A stretch of DNA of 64,000 bases, taken from Candidatus Rhodoblastus alkanivorans (GTDB lineage: Bacteria > Pseudomonadota > Alphaproteobacteria > Rhizobiales > Beijerinckiaceae). Of this stretch, positions 19,001-25,860 are shown in pieces (position 1 is the stretch's first letter; the number at the start of each line of letters is the position of its first letter). The DNA lies in NCBI RefSeq assembly GCF_022760755.1, contig NZ_JAIVFP010000001.1, forward strand, positions 2,522,001 to 2,586,000. Reading direction: 5' to 3'. Position numbers and translations under genes: made by a program. The notes beneath the pieces are model-generated. The model searched no databases, was not told the DNA's origin, and saw only the letters and a list, made by a program, of their open reading frames with translations.

Positions 19001-19534
19001 GCGTTTGACCACCGGCCGTTTCCACCATTTCAGGCCATGCTCAATCAGCGGGGGCCATTCACGTTCCTCAAGCGTTGCACCGATAGCCGCACCGAGTTCG
19101 CGATATTTGCGTATGCCTCCGCCGTATTCACGGCGGAACCAAGCCGAGGCCCAAAGCACCAGCAAAGCCGCGTCGCTCATATTTCCGTTCGAGAGCCGTG
19201 CAGCGCGCTGACGCAAAAATGCCGTCAGCTGATCGTAACCGTCTGCGCCCAGTCGGTAACGATGTAGTGGTCGCCCATCAGGTACATCGAGGCCGAACTG
19301 CCGCAGCAGTGCAAGGAGCGGCACGGGCTTGGGCGATGGAGAGGTTATTCCTGCCCCGCGCTTCATCCGAAACATTTCTGCGACCACTTTAATGCGCAAA
19401 CGCTGTGCGTTTGGTGCGCTGTGATGCTGAAGTGCATCGGCGATCAGCTTTAACTGCGCATAGTCACCTCTCGCCGCCTCAAAACTGTCCTCAAGCTGTT
19501 CAATGCTGGCGGAAAGCGAGGGGTGCGCAGTCAT
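16082..19534 (-). CDS. druH: DruH-like protein, partner of DruE (Druantia type III)
   Basis: The 1150-residue protein has no obvious enzymatic motif. The N-terminal 200 residues are helical and charged; the middle and C-terminal parts alternate beta-rich segments with helical ones. Its size, its place directly upstream of the DUF1998 helicase and its resemblance to the STY4851/ECs_5259 type of large protein identify it as DruH, the only partner of DruE in type III Druantia. The ATG at 19534 was chosen because it overlaps the stop of the preceding small frame (ATGA); an in-frame ATG at 19552 is the alternative. The molecular role is unknown. The assignment rests on context plus overall likeness, not on a catalytic motif. 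Confidence 0.75.
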   Translation of the reverse strand: MTAHPSLSASIEQLEDSFEAARGDYAQLKLIADALQHHSAPNAQRLRIKVVAEMFRMKRGAGITSPSPKPVPLLALLRQFGLDVPDGRPLHRYRLGADGYDQLTAFLRQRAARLSNGNMSDAALLVLWASAWFRREYGGGIRKYRELGAAIGATLEEREWPPLIEHGLKWWKRPVVKRASGRHWLLTIAVEGGFPVRVLQAGEGWLSRYLNEVVGRLLGITNDPSPDDAFAMADAAKEELRDTFRQEAFIALAADLALVIVKLRRIAEATAPSLAPSAVLDQVRPGWRDELPIAADTDAARTLVDGMLAAKKIARGLSGGAGCVRVLRRGVKEWSTGLRLSLGGELKADALAGLAVRGTRLGVHPYGVLARVLGEELAFLDPPGEDGDSWRLRPLTRRTELDDVPLEARIEVLIQSPSGAAHTMPWPGGGPERSDVLTFEIDAEDAGGPTILVLAAQGSASLRAERVVVTAPENWSVRWEDEAVEGAPASIGATRDGRGLWLADKSVLVESTDGDLLYCIQTGVDEELRDRIGLDGQSPRGFDSADDVSLFAGPPTITCYRGRTSTKPADNELLWRRARGDPWQELARSRLPFAAIDIMWRDARTGFVRDRVRAAIVPQSARVVREREGEGWRYSFQEFGELAISPEPATGLNIEQRSGNVFALLFRSNPLRRVTFVLRIPNSTRTIRIILPFPLRDGIAHWNGKIVPPGSEITPAELAELVAFGEGKLTLCCELKNTEKGYPAHYALGDRELGLRPLADRVRSDLASAGIDAWVALSIGDGAPPWRIKLFDREVRCADGAASVVKPGLEEEPLILAGRSVAMPYEERRLAAIDLEDVLNRRSIPLPESMTGAWWVYLRSDRAVRSRPSIVPCVGETVPAGDGLAATVVIAAPSARQAAIVERLNAIAADTDGAAEDVGWLNKLIGSLDGLPASTFDVLAALSDAPVVLARLLLSADDAAQGGIWRLETELPFLWAALPLTAWSAAANALGRSVMSPLLAAGWELARAAPMGKQVIDGAAIRTGNLDPVIGTMLATAGLIPRPSSIPSMRDAAQGYVRRTFDRGDMAIGLPKQTSLFRTPDLDPRLPGWFKATFDLMHLEALDAPIAAAVAAKADIKLTRTQLRRCKESMVADPVYFAEGITAALLGTER

Positions 19535-19689
19535 TGCACACGGCCTTGGCAAGCGAACGGCGCGGGGTCCGCCGAGCCGTCGTCATCGAGTGGGCATTCT
19601 GAACACCCGCTGCCCCCGTCCGTGAGCGACCAATCGGCTTTCTTCAGAAGCTGGTCTATCTTGACGCGCGCGAACGCTTCATTGGCCAC
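19531..19689 (-). pseudogene. N-terminal relic of a type I restriction (HsdR-like) subunit
   Basis: A 52-residue frame begins (GTG at 19689) with VANEAFARVKIDQLLKKADW, closely resembling the first residues of HsdR/DEAD-type restriction subunits. These normally continue FEYPLDDG..ADY.L.DRQGRAL and the nuclease motif. Here the sequence reads SECPLDDDGSADPAPFACQG and stops, so the nuclease and helicase are gone. The frame overlaps the end of the upstream antitoxin gene and its TGA overlaps the druH ATG by four bases. It is either dead or retained as a leader that couples ribosomes to druH. Confidence 0.6.
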
Positions 19690-19915
19690 CTTTCGACGCC
19701 CCCTTGGTCCCCGTTTCCCCCTTATCCGTGCGTCCAGATTGCACGGAAAGTCGTTCATATTCTTCCACCGAGACGACCACCACAACGCCGCGACCGTGCT
19801 TTTCGATCAGCACCGGCTCCGCACGCGCGGTGTCGATCATCAGGCCGAAGCCGTTCTTGGCATCGCGCGCCGACATGGCTTTCAAGGTTTGCTCCGCCGC
19901 AATTCGATAATCCAT
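19679..19915 (-). CDS. Phd/YefM-type antitoxin, orphan
   Basis: The 78-residue protein shows the Phd/YefM fold signature: an N-terminal DNA-binding part with AKNGFGLMIDTARAEPVLIEKHGRGVVVVVSVEEYERL, then a polar, Gly/Lys-rich tail where toxin-binding sequence is normally found. Such proteins repress their own promoter and neutralise a RelE/Doc-type toxin. No toxin gene follows; instead the HsdR relic starts inside its last codons. Related antitoxin-like genes are often found just upstream of restriction subunits. The gene is divergent from abiEi and is the first frame of the transcript leading into druH-druE. It may act as the regulator of that transcript. Confidence 0.75.
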   Translation of the reverse strand: MDYRIAAEQTLKAMSARDAKNGFGLMIDTARAEPVLIEKHGRGVVVVVSVEEYERLSVQSGRTDKGETGTKGASKGGQ

Positions 19916-20060
19916 TTAGGCCAAAATAGCTCTTATCGGCAATACTGATGTTGGTAACGTGGATATGGCCCGCGAAAGGGCGTCGCTGCGCTATGTGGGG
20001 GCTTCGCGCCACCTTTCGCTATCACAAAGCTGCATGGTGACGACTCGGTGAGCCGCAGCA
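19916..20060. other. Intergenic spacer between the divergent antitoxin and abiE genes
   Basis: The divergent region contains no frame with recognisable motifs. It should hold the promoter for the antitoxin-druHE transcript; none was assigned with confidence. Confidence 0.4.
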
Positions 20061-20098
20061 TCATATTGAAAAATCCGCCCTGAAAGCGGATTTTTATG
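20061..20098 (+). promoter_or_regulatory. Upstream AbiEi-type operator/promoter copy 1
   Basis: TCATATTGAAA at 20061-20071 is followed by an inverted repeat, AAAATCCGC (20070-20078) and GCGGATTTT (20086-20094). The layout is the same as copy 2 56 bases downstream: a TTGAAA -35-like box and the TCCGC/GCGGA dyad in the spacer. The -10 region is poorer (GATTTT). Confidence 0.55.
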
Positions 20099-20116
20099 GA
20101 CAATCCGATAACAGGC

Positions 20117-20155
20117 TCATATTGAAATTTCCGCGCTAAGAGCGGATAATTGGAT
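20117..20155 (+). promoter_or_regulatory. abiE promoter with embedded operator (copy 2)
   Basis: A -35 box TTGAAA (20122-20127), a 17-base spacer and a -10 box GATAAT (20145-20150) form a good promoter. The start would be near 20157, making the abiEi message almost leaderless (ATG at 20156). The spacer holds the dyad TCCGC..GCGGA also present in copy 1. AbiEi antitoxins are known to repress their operon through inverted repeats, so this is the expected operator. Confidence 0.6.
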
Positions 20156-20983
20156 ATGATCCGAGTCGAACGATCAGCTCTGTCCTCCTACGCTTCCGGC
20201 CTGCTTGCCAGCGGCCGAGGGGTCTTTTCTGCGGATGAAGCGCAGAAGGAGATCGGCATCAGTCGGGGCGCATTCCTCGACGCCGCCGAGCGATTGCAGC
20301 GGCGTGGCCAGCTCATCCGGCCTCGGCGCGGCTTTTACGTGGTTGTACCGCCACAGCACGCCACGACGGGAGCGCCGCCGCCCGAGTGGTACATCGACGC
20401 CCTGATGCGCCACGAAAAACGGCCCTATTATGTGGGGCTGCTGGCCGCGGCGGCGGCCCACGGCGCTTCCCATCAGGCCGTCATGGAATTTCAGGTCGTC
20501 ACGGACAAACTCCTGCCCGACATTGAGGCCGGACGGACGCGGATCGTCTTTTCCTATCGCAAGGACATGGCGGTGGTGTCGGCGGGGATCGAGGATCGCA
20601 AGACGCAATCGGGCTATATGAAGCTGTCCTCGCCGGAACTGACGGCGCTCGACCTGGTTCGCTACCCGCAATCCGGTGCGGGCCTGGACAACGTTGCGAC
20701 GGTGCTTTCCGAGCTTGCCGAACGGCTGCAACCGGAAAAGCTCGTTTCCCTGTCGGGCGCCTTCGAGAAAGCAGTGGTGCAACGCCTTGGGCATCTGCTC
20801 CGAAGGCTAGGGCATCAGCAGATTACGGAGCCGATGTTCGTGGCGCTGTCGGCGCGCGGGCCGCTGCCGTGGGTCGAACTCGATCCCAAACAGGCGGGTG
20901 ATCCCGATCTGTCGCCGCCGCCGTCCGAACGCGATGACCGCTGGCGCGTGATCGTTCGCCGACCGCCGGAGATCGACGAATGA
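20156..20983 (+). CDS. abiEi: Type IV antitoxin AbiEi
   Basis: The 275-residue protein starts with a winged helix-turn-helix segment (FSADEAQKEIGISRGAFLDAAERLQRRGQLIRPRRGFYVVVPP) and continues with the C-terminal AbiEi domain (YYVGLLAAAAAHGASHQAV, then SSPELTALDLVRYPQ). It represses its operon and counteracts the AbiEii nucleotidyltransferase without binding it, which defines type IV toxin-antitoxin systems. The ATG at 20156 is preferred; a TTG two codons upstream is possible. Its stop overlaps the abiEii ATG. The promoter upstream carries two inverted-repeat copies. AbiE is known to abort phage infection, fitting the defence cargo of the island. Confidence 0.9.
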   Translation: MIRVERSALSSYASGLLASGRGVFSADEAQKEIGISRGAFLDAAERLQRRGQLIRPRRGFYVVVPPQHATTGAPPPEWYIDALMRHEKRPYYVGLLAAAAAHGASHQAVMEFQVVTDKLLPDIEAGRTRIVFSYRKDMAVVSAGIEDRKTQSGYMKLSSPELTALDLVRYPQSGAGLDNVATVLSELAERLQPEKLVSLSGAFEKAVVQRLGHLLRRLGHQQITEPMFVALSARGPLPWVELDPKQAGDPDLSPPPSERDDRWRVIVRRPPEIDE

Positions 20984-21840
20984 TCCCGCAGGACTACATT
21001 ACCGCCTGGAGCCGCGTCGCGCCGTGGGCAAGCCAGCGGCAGGTCGAGCAAGACCTCATCATCAGCCGCGCGCTTGTCGCTATCTTCTCCGATCCGTTCC
21101 TGCGCGGCGAACTGCGCTTCCGTGGCGGCACAGCGCTCAACAAGCTGCATTTCCCCGCGCCGCTGCGTTATTCCGAGGACATCGACCTTGTGCGGACGAC
21201 CGCCGGTCCCATCAGCCCGCTATTGGATCGCCTGCATGACATTCTTGATCCGTGGCTGGCCAAGCCGCGCTTCGATCAAAGCCCCGTTGCGCCCAAGCTC
21301 AAATACACGGTCGAAGCCGAAGACAGAGATTCGCCCAGCCCGATAAGGCTCAAGATCGAAATCAACACGCGCGAACGGGAAGCCTACGATCCGCCCATCG
21401 AGATTCCGTTCGGCGTCGGAAATCCGTGGTTCGCCGGCGAGGCCGCAATCCCGACTTTCTCGCGGGAGGAAATGCTGGCAACCAAGTTGCGGGCTTTGCT
21501 TCAACGCAACAAGGGCCGCGATCTGTTCGACCTCGATCGCGCGCTCACCGTTTTCGAGGGGTTGAACACGGCCCGCATCGTCGAATGTTTCCTGCTCTAT
21601 CTTGAAAAGGCAGAGGTGACGATTTCCAGGGCCGAGGCGCAGCAGCGCATGTTCCAGAAACTCGTCAATCCGACCTTCTTCACCGACATGCGCCCGCTGC
21701 TTCAGACGGATCGCGCCAGGGCGCTGAACGACGAGACGCTCAAGGCCACCTTCGTCAGGGTGATGAACGAACTGATCGACCTGATACCCGGCGACGAATG
21801 GGCGAAGGCCGGGGAAATGCGGGAACGGTTTGGAGTCTAG
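20980..21840 (+). CDS. abiEii: AbiEii nucleotidyltransferase toxin
   Basis: This 286-residue toxin shows all four motifs of the AbiEii (MNT-like) family: GGTALNK at about 49-55, SEDIDL at 65-70 with the two metal-binding Asp residues, KIEIN at about 125-129, and KLRALLQRNKGRDLFDL at about 169-185. Members are GTP-binding nucleotidyltransferases that halt growth during phage infection. The ATG at 20980 overlaps the abiEi stop (ATGA), giving tight coupling. All catalytic residues are intact, so it should be active. The gene ends three bases into the convergent traD end, sharing the CTAG. Confidence 0.92.
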   Translation: MIPQDYITAWSRVAPWASQRQVEQDLIISRALVAIFSDPFLRGELRFRGGTALNKLHFPAPLRYSEDIDLVRTTAGPISPLLDRLHDILDPWLAKPRFDQSPVAPKLKYTVEAEDRDSPSPIRLKIEINTREREAYDPPIEIPFGVGNPWFAGEAAIPTFSREEMLATKLRALLQRNKGRDLFDLDRALTVFEGLNTARIVECFLLYLEKAEVTISRAEAQQRMFQKLVNPTFFTDMRPLLQTDRARALNDETLKATFVRVMNELIDLIPGDEWAKAGEMRERFGV

Positions 21841-22055
21841 CCATCCTCGAACACCCGCTTTCCCTTCGCGGTCCAGAGCGCCCGTGCGTGTTCACCCTGC
21901 TCGCTTTTGAGCTTATCGGCCATCCAGAGCAGCGCGCCGTAGATCGTGGCGCGATCATCGCCGGTCAGGTCCACGATCCCAGCCTTGACGACGAGGCCGC
22001 CGAGTTCGATCAGATGCCGCGTCCGCTTGCGACGTTCGACCTGCCAGGCGCTCAT
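21837..22055 (-). CDS. traD: Conjugal transfer protein TraD (Ti type)
   Basis: The 72-residue protein (MSAWQVERRKRTRHLIELGG..VVKAGIVDLTGDDRATIYGALLWMADKL) matches the small TraD of Ti-type plasmids in length and in the RKxxTRxLIELGGLVxKAG core. TraD assists DNA processing at oriT; its exact role is uncertain. The ATG at 22055 is one base after the traC stop (TGA-C-ATG), the usual coupling. A longer in-frame reading from 22232 exists but would overlap traC by over 150 bases. There is no traG coupling protein next to it, unlike on Ti plasmids. Confidence 0.85.
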   Translation of the reverse strand: MSAWQVERRKRTRHLIELGGLVVKAGIVDLTGDDRATIYGALLWMADKLKSEQGEHARALWTAKGKRVFEDG

Positions 22056-22056
22056 G

Positions 22057-22383
22057 TCATGACGTGCTTGCGCCGCTTGATGCCGGTTGCGGGCCGCCTG
22101 GTTGCGCCGCAACGCCGCCAGCGTCGCGCTCAGACGCCGATACAGTTCGTCGCGACCGGCTCTGAAAGAACGCGGCCCCGCGTTTCGCCCACGCCTCCCT
22201 CTTTCCGACATCTTTGGTTTCGGCCAGCACAATCAGCGCGCCCGCCAGTTCGTCGGCGCTGAGGGCGTCGGCGCCGGTCGAGATGACCAGCTCGCCGAGC
22301 TGCTGCACCTTGCGGACTTTCAGGTCTCGCGCCTTGTCTTCAAGCGACTTCAATTCCGCGTCGAAGTCCCGTGGCTTTCGCAT
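22057..22383 (-). CDS. traC: Conjugal transfer protein TraC (Ti type)
   Basis: The 108-residue protein begins MRKPRDFDAELKSLEDKARDLK and contains VRKVQQLGELVISTGADALSADELAGALI, the TraC-type helical region, followed by KREAWAKRGAAFFQ and a polar tail. It is a relaxosome accessory protein thought to bind oriT. Two ATGs are adjacent (22386 and 22383); the second has better spacing to the GAGGA sequence. It is divergent from the relaxase gene across the presumed oriT and is followed at once by traD. Confidence 0.85.
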   Translation of the reverse strand: MRKPRDFDAELKSLEDKARDLKVRKVQQLGELVISTGADALSADELAGALIVLAETKDVGKREAWAKRGAAFFQSRSRRTVSASERDAGGVAAQPGGPQPASSGASTS

Positions 22384-22490
22384 CATGTCCTCATAAGCTG
22401 TCGATGGAGCGATGATAGTTGAGCGCCTGCCGCAATGCTGTAAGGTTGCCGGGACGGGCTGAAACGGCGCGGATCGTCCCGAGAAATTAG

Positions 22491-22523
22491 TTTCGAGGGC
22501 GCGCTTATACGTCGTTCCGACGT
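22491..22523 (+). other. oriT: oriT-like nick region (Ti/RSF1010 class)
   Basis: The sequence GAGGGCGCGCTTATACGTC (about 22495-22513) resembles the conserved nick region of Ti-plasmid and RSF1010-type transfer origins (core GGGCGC..TTATACGTC). It is followed by a dyad, ACGTCG (22509-22514) and CGACGT (22518-22523). It lies in the 167-base gap between divergent traC and traA, exactly where oriT sits on Ti plasmids. Confidence 0.7.
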
Positions 22524-22553
22524 GCGCTTCGCCGTGGTGATGTTCGGATCGCG

Positions 22554-25481
22554 ATGGCGATCTATCATCTTCACGTCAAGGTCATTGGCCGCAAGGCCGG
22601 GAGCAGCGCGGTGGCGTCCGCCGCCTATCGCTCAGCTTCGCGGCTGCGTGACGACCGGCTTGAGCGCAGCCATGACTTTTCCAACAAGCGCGGCGTCGTC
22701 CATTCCGAGGTGATGCTGCCGGAGGATGCGCCCGAACAATGGAGCGACCGCGAACGGCTCTGGAACGATGTCGAGGCGTTCGAGGTCAGGAAGGACGCAC
22801 AGCTCGCCCGCGAGGTCGAGTTCGCCCTGCCGCGCGAGATGACGCAAGCCCAAGGCATCGAACTCGCCCGCGACTTCGTGCGGGCGGAGTTTGTCGATCA
22901 GGGCATGATCGCCGACCTCAATGTGCATTGGGACATGGCCGAGGACGGAAGTCCCAAACCCCATGCCCATGTCATGCTGACCATGCGATCCGTGGACGAG
23001 AACGGCTTCGGTCCGAAGGTGCGGGAGTGGAACGCTACCCAGATGGTCGAGCGTTGGCGCGAACGCTGGGCCGAGCTGGCCAACGAGCGACTGGCCGAAC
23101 TCGACATCGACGCGCGCATCGACCATCGCAGCCTGGAAGCGCAGGGCATCGCGCTGGAGCCACAAAGACAGATCGGCGCGCCCGCGCAGCGCATCGAGGG
23201 CGAAGGGTTAGAGGCCACCGACCGCGCGGACATGCACCGCGAGATTGCGCGCAACAACGGTGTACGGATCATCGCCGATCCTTCCATCGCGCTGGAAGCC
23301 ATCACGCATCAGCAATCGACCTTCACGCGGCGCGACATGGCGATGTTCGCGCACCGGCACAGCGACGGGATCGAGCAGTTCAACGAGATCATGGGCGCAA
23401 TACGGAGCGCGCCCGACCTGGTCGAACTCGGCGCGGACGGACGCGGCGAGGACCGCTTCACCACCCGCGAGATGATCGAGGCCGAGCAGCGCCTGCACCG
23501 CGCCGCCGAACTCATGGCCGAGACGGAACGCCATGGCGTGCGTGATGCGGATCGCGAAACGGCGCTGGCGCGTGCGGAAGCGCGCGGCCTTGTCCTGTCC
23601 AGCGAGCAGGCTGAGGCGCTGGCGCATGTCACGGACGGGCGCGATCTCGGCATCGTCGTTGGCTATGCCGGGACGGGAAAGAGCGCGATGCTGGGCGTGG
23701 CGCGCGAAGCCTGGGAAGCAGCGGGCTACGAGGTCCGGGGCGTGGCGCTGTCCGGCATCGCGGCCGAGAATCTGGAAAGTGGATCGGGCATCGCGTCACG
23801 CACCATCGCCAGCATGGAACACGGTTGGGGACAGGGCCGCGACGTGCTCACTTCCCGCGATGTGCTTGTCATCGACGAGGCGGGCATGGTCGGCACGCGC
23901 CAGTTGGAGCGCGTGCTGTCCCATGCCGCCGAGGCCGGCGCCAAGGTCGTGCTGGTCGGTGATCCGCAGCAGTTGCAATCCATCGAGGCGGGCGCGGCGT
24001 TCCGCTCCATTCACGAACGCCACGGCGGCGCGGAAATCGGCGAGGTGCGCCGCCAGCTGGAGGACTGGCAGCGCGACGCCACGCGCGATCTGGCGACCGG
24101 CCGGACGGGCGACGCAATCCATGCCTATGACACGCATGGCATGGTGCACACCGCCGCAACACGCGAGCAAGCGCGCGACGATCTGATCGACCGCTGGGAC
24201 CGCAAGCGGCAGGCGTCGCCCGACAAGAGCCGCATCATCCTAACCCACACCAATGACGAGGTGCGCGCGCTAAACGAGGTGGCGCGTGGGCGGATGCGGC
24301 AAGCAGGCGATTTGGGCGATGACGTGCGCCTGACGGTCGAACGCGGCGAGCGCAGCTTCGCCAGCGGGGATCGGGTCATGTTCCTGCAAAACGAGCGCGG
24401 CCTTGGCGTGAAGAACGGCACGCTCGGGACCGTCGAGCAGGTCAGCGAACGATCCATGTCCGTGCGCACCGACGACGGGCGCAGCGTCGCGTTCGACCTT
24501 AGGGATTACGACCGCATCGACCACGGCTATGCCGCGACCATCCACAAGGCGCAGGGCATGACAGTGGACCGCACCCATGTCCTGGCGACGCCGGGCTTGG
24601 ACGCCCACGGTAGCTATGTCGCCCTGTCGCGCCATCGCGATGGCATGGACCTGCACTATGGCCGCGATGACTTCGCTGACGAGAACAGGCTTGTCCGCAC
24701 CCTGTCGCGCGACCGCGCCAAGGACATGGCGTCGGATTACGAGCCGGCACAGAGCTACGCCGAGCGGCGCGGCATCACCTTCCGCGAGCGGGTGGAGCGG
24801 GTGGTCGAGATCGTCAAGCAGGTTCCCGAGAAGGTACGCGGCATGTTCGACGGCCTGCGCCTGCCCGCCGATGGGCAGGAGCCGGAACGGGCGGCGCCGG
24901 AAAGGAAGAAGGCGGCGGACCCGGAGGAGGCTTTGCGCCGCGCCCGGACCAGGGCGCTCGTCCGCCATGCCCGCGCCGTGGATGCGATCTTCGAGGCGCA
25001 GGAGCGGGGCGGCAGGGCCGGCCCGGAGCAGGTGACGGAATTGCAGGACGCCCGCAAAGCCTTGGAGGAGGTGCGGCCCTACGGCCCGCATGACGCCGAA
25101 GCCGCCTACAAGAAGAACCCGGAGCTTGCCTCGGAAGCGGCCACGGGCCAAGTCAATCGCACCGTGCGCGCCCTCCAGCTCGAAACCGAGCTGCGCACCG
25201 ATCCGCAGATTCGTGCGGATCGCTTCGTGGAGCGTTGGCGGAGCCTCGACCGCGCCAGCCAGCACCAGTACCAAGCGGGCGACATGTCCGGCTACAAGTC
25301 CACACGGTCGGCGATGGGCGACATGGCGAAGAGCCTTGAACGCGATCCCCAACTTGAATCCCTCCTCGAAGGCCGCAAGCGAGACCTCGGCATTTCGTTC
25401 GAGTCAGGCCGCCGACTCGGACTGGAACTCGCCTTCACGCACGGCATCAACCTCGGCAGAGGCCGGGGCATCGGACTGTAG
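22554..25481 (+). CDS. traA: TraA-type conjugative relaxase/helicase
   Basis: This 975-residue protein combines an N-terminal HUH relaxase with a C-terminal RecD-like helicase. The relaxase has catalytic Tyr about 25 in ASAAYRSASRL and the His triad formed by H125 and PHAHV (137, 139). The helicase has Walker A GYAGTGKS at 370-377, Walker B VIDEAGM at about 441, and the C-terminal GYAATIHKAQGMTVDR. It nicks oriT and unwinds DNA for mobilization. Length and order are typical for Ti-type TraA/MobL relatives, though shorter than full Ti TraA. It starts next to oriT. No downstream trb or virB genes follow, so the island depends on another conjugation apparatus. Confidence 0.93.
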   Translation: MAIYHLHVKVIGRKAGSSAVASAAYRSASRLRDDRLERSHDFSNKRGVVHSEVMLPEDAPEQWSDRERLWNDVEAFEVRKDAQLAREVEFALPREMTQAQGIELARDFVRAEFVDQGMIADLNVHWDMAEDGSPKPHAHVMLTMRSVDENGFGPKVREWNATQMVERWRERWAELANERLAELDIDARIDHRSLEAQGIALEPQRQIGAPAQRIEGEGLEATDRADMHREIARNNGVRIIADPSIALEAITHQQSTFTRRDMAMFAHRHSDGIEQFNEIMGAIRSAPDLVELGADGRGEDRFTTREMIEAEQRLHRAAELMAETERHGVRDADRETALARAEARGLVLSSEQAEALAHVTDGRDLGIVVGYAGTGKSAMLGVAREAWEAAGYEVRGVALSGIAAENLESGSGIASRTIASMEHGWGQGRDVLTSRDVLVIDEAGMVGTRQLERVLSHAAEAGAKVVLVGDPQQLQSIEAGAAFRSIHERHGGAEIGEVRRQLEDWQRDATRDLATGRTGDAIHAYDTHGMVHTAATREQARDDLIDRWDRKRQASPDKSRIILTHTNDEVRALNEVARGRMRQAGDLGDDVRLTVERGERSFASGDRVMFLQNERGLGVKNGTLGTVEQVSERSMSVRTDDGRSVAFDLRDYDRIDHGYAATIHKAQGMTVDRTHVLATPGLDAHGSYVALSRHRDGMDLHYGRDDFADENRLVRTLSRDRAKDMASDYEPAQSYAERRGITFRERVERVVEIVKQVPEKVRGMFDGLRLPADGQEPERAAPERKKAADPEEALRRARTRALVRHARAVDAIFEAQERGGRAGPEQVTELQDARKALEEVRPYGPHDAEAAYKKNPELASEAATGQVNRTVRALQLETELRTDPQIRADRFVERWRSLDRASQHQYQAGDMSGYKSTRSAMGDMAKSLERDPQLESLLEGRKRDLGISFESGRRLGLELAFTHGINLGRGRGIGL

Positions 25482-25610
25482 AACTATCCTATTTTCCGCC
25501 GCCTCTACGCCACACAACTACGACCTCTAAATATCTATTGCACAACAATAAATCATCGCTCTGTCTGGTCTCTGCAATGTCAGAAGCATCCAGCAGGAGG
25601 CAGCGCAACC

Positions 25611-25859
25611 ATGCTCGTAGCAGACCGTATCGTCCGCATGAAAACCGTTCTCGCCCGCGCCGGCCTGTCCCGTTCCACGATCTACCGCAAGATCGCCGAG
25701 GGCACGTTCCCCGCCCAGGTGAGGATCAGCGTCAATGGTGCGGGCTGGCGGGAATCCGACATCGACCGCTGGATTGCCGATCCCGCCGGCTGGCGAGCCA
25801 CCAATGAACCGACAAAGGGTCGGAAGGATGATGACAGAACAGACGCGATCCGCACGTAG
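25611..25859 (+). CDS. AlpA-family DNA-binding regulator
   Basis: This is an 82-residue protein with a helix-turn-helix of the AlpA/MerR-like excisionase group: LARAGLSRSTIYRKIAEGTFPAQVRI followed by GWRESDIDRWIAD. AlpA proteins control integrase genes and assist excision of cryptic prophages and islands. The ATG at 25611 has AGGAGG eight bases upstream. The tail is polar. The gene lies just after the relaxase and ends one base from the convergent integrase end, as expected of a recombination directionality factor. Confidence 0.88.
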   Translation: MLVADRIVRMKTVLARAGLSRSTIYRKIAEGTFPAQVRISVNGAGWRESDIDRWIADPAGWRATNEPTKGRKDDDRTDAIRT

Positions 25860-25860
25860 T

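Noticed and set aside
21837-22232. Longer version of traD starting at 22232 or 22211
   Set aside because: It would overlap traC by more than 150 bases; the ATG at 22055 directly after the traC stop gives the normal 72-residue TraD.
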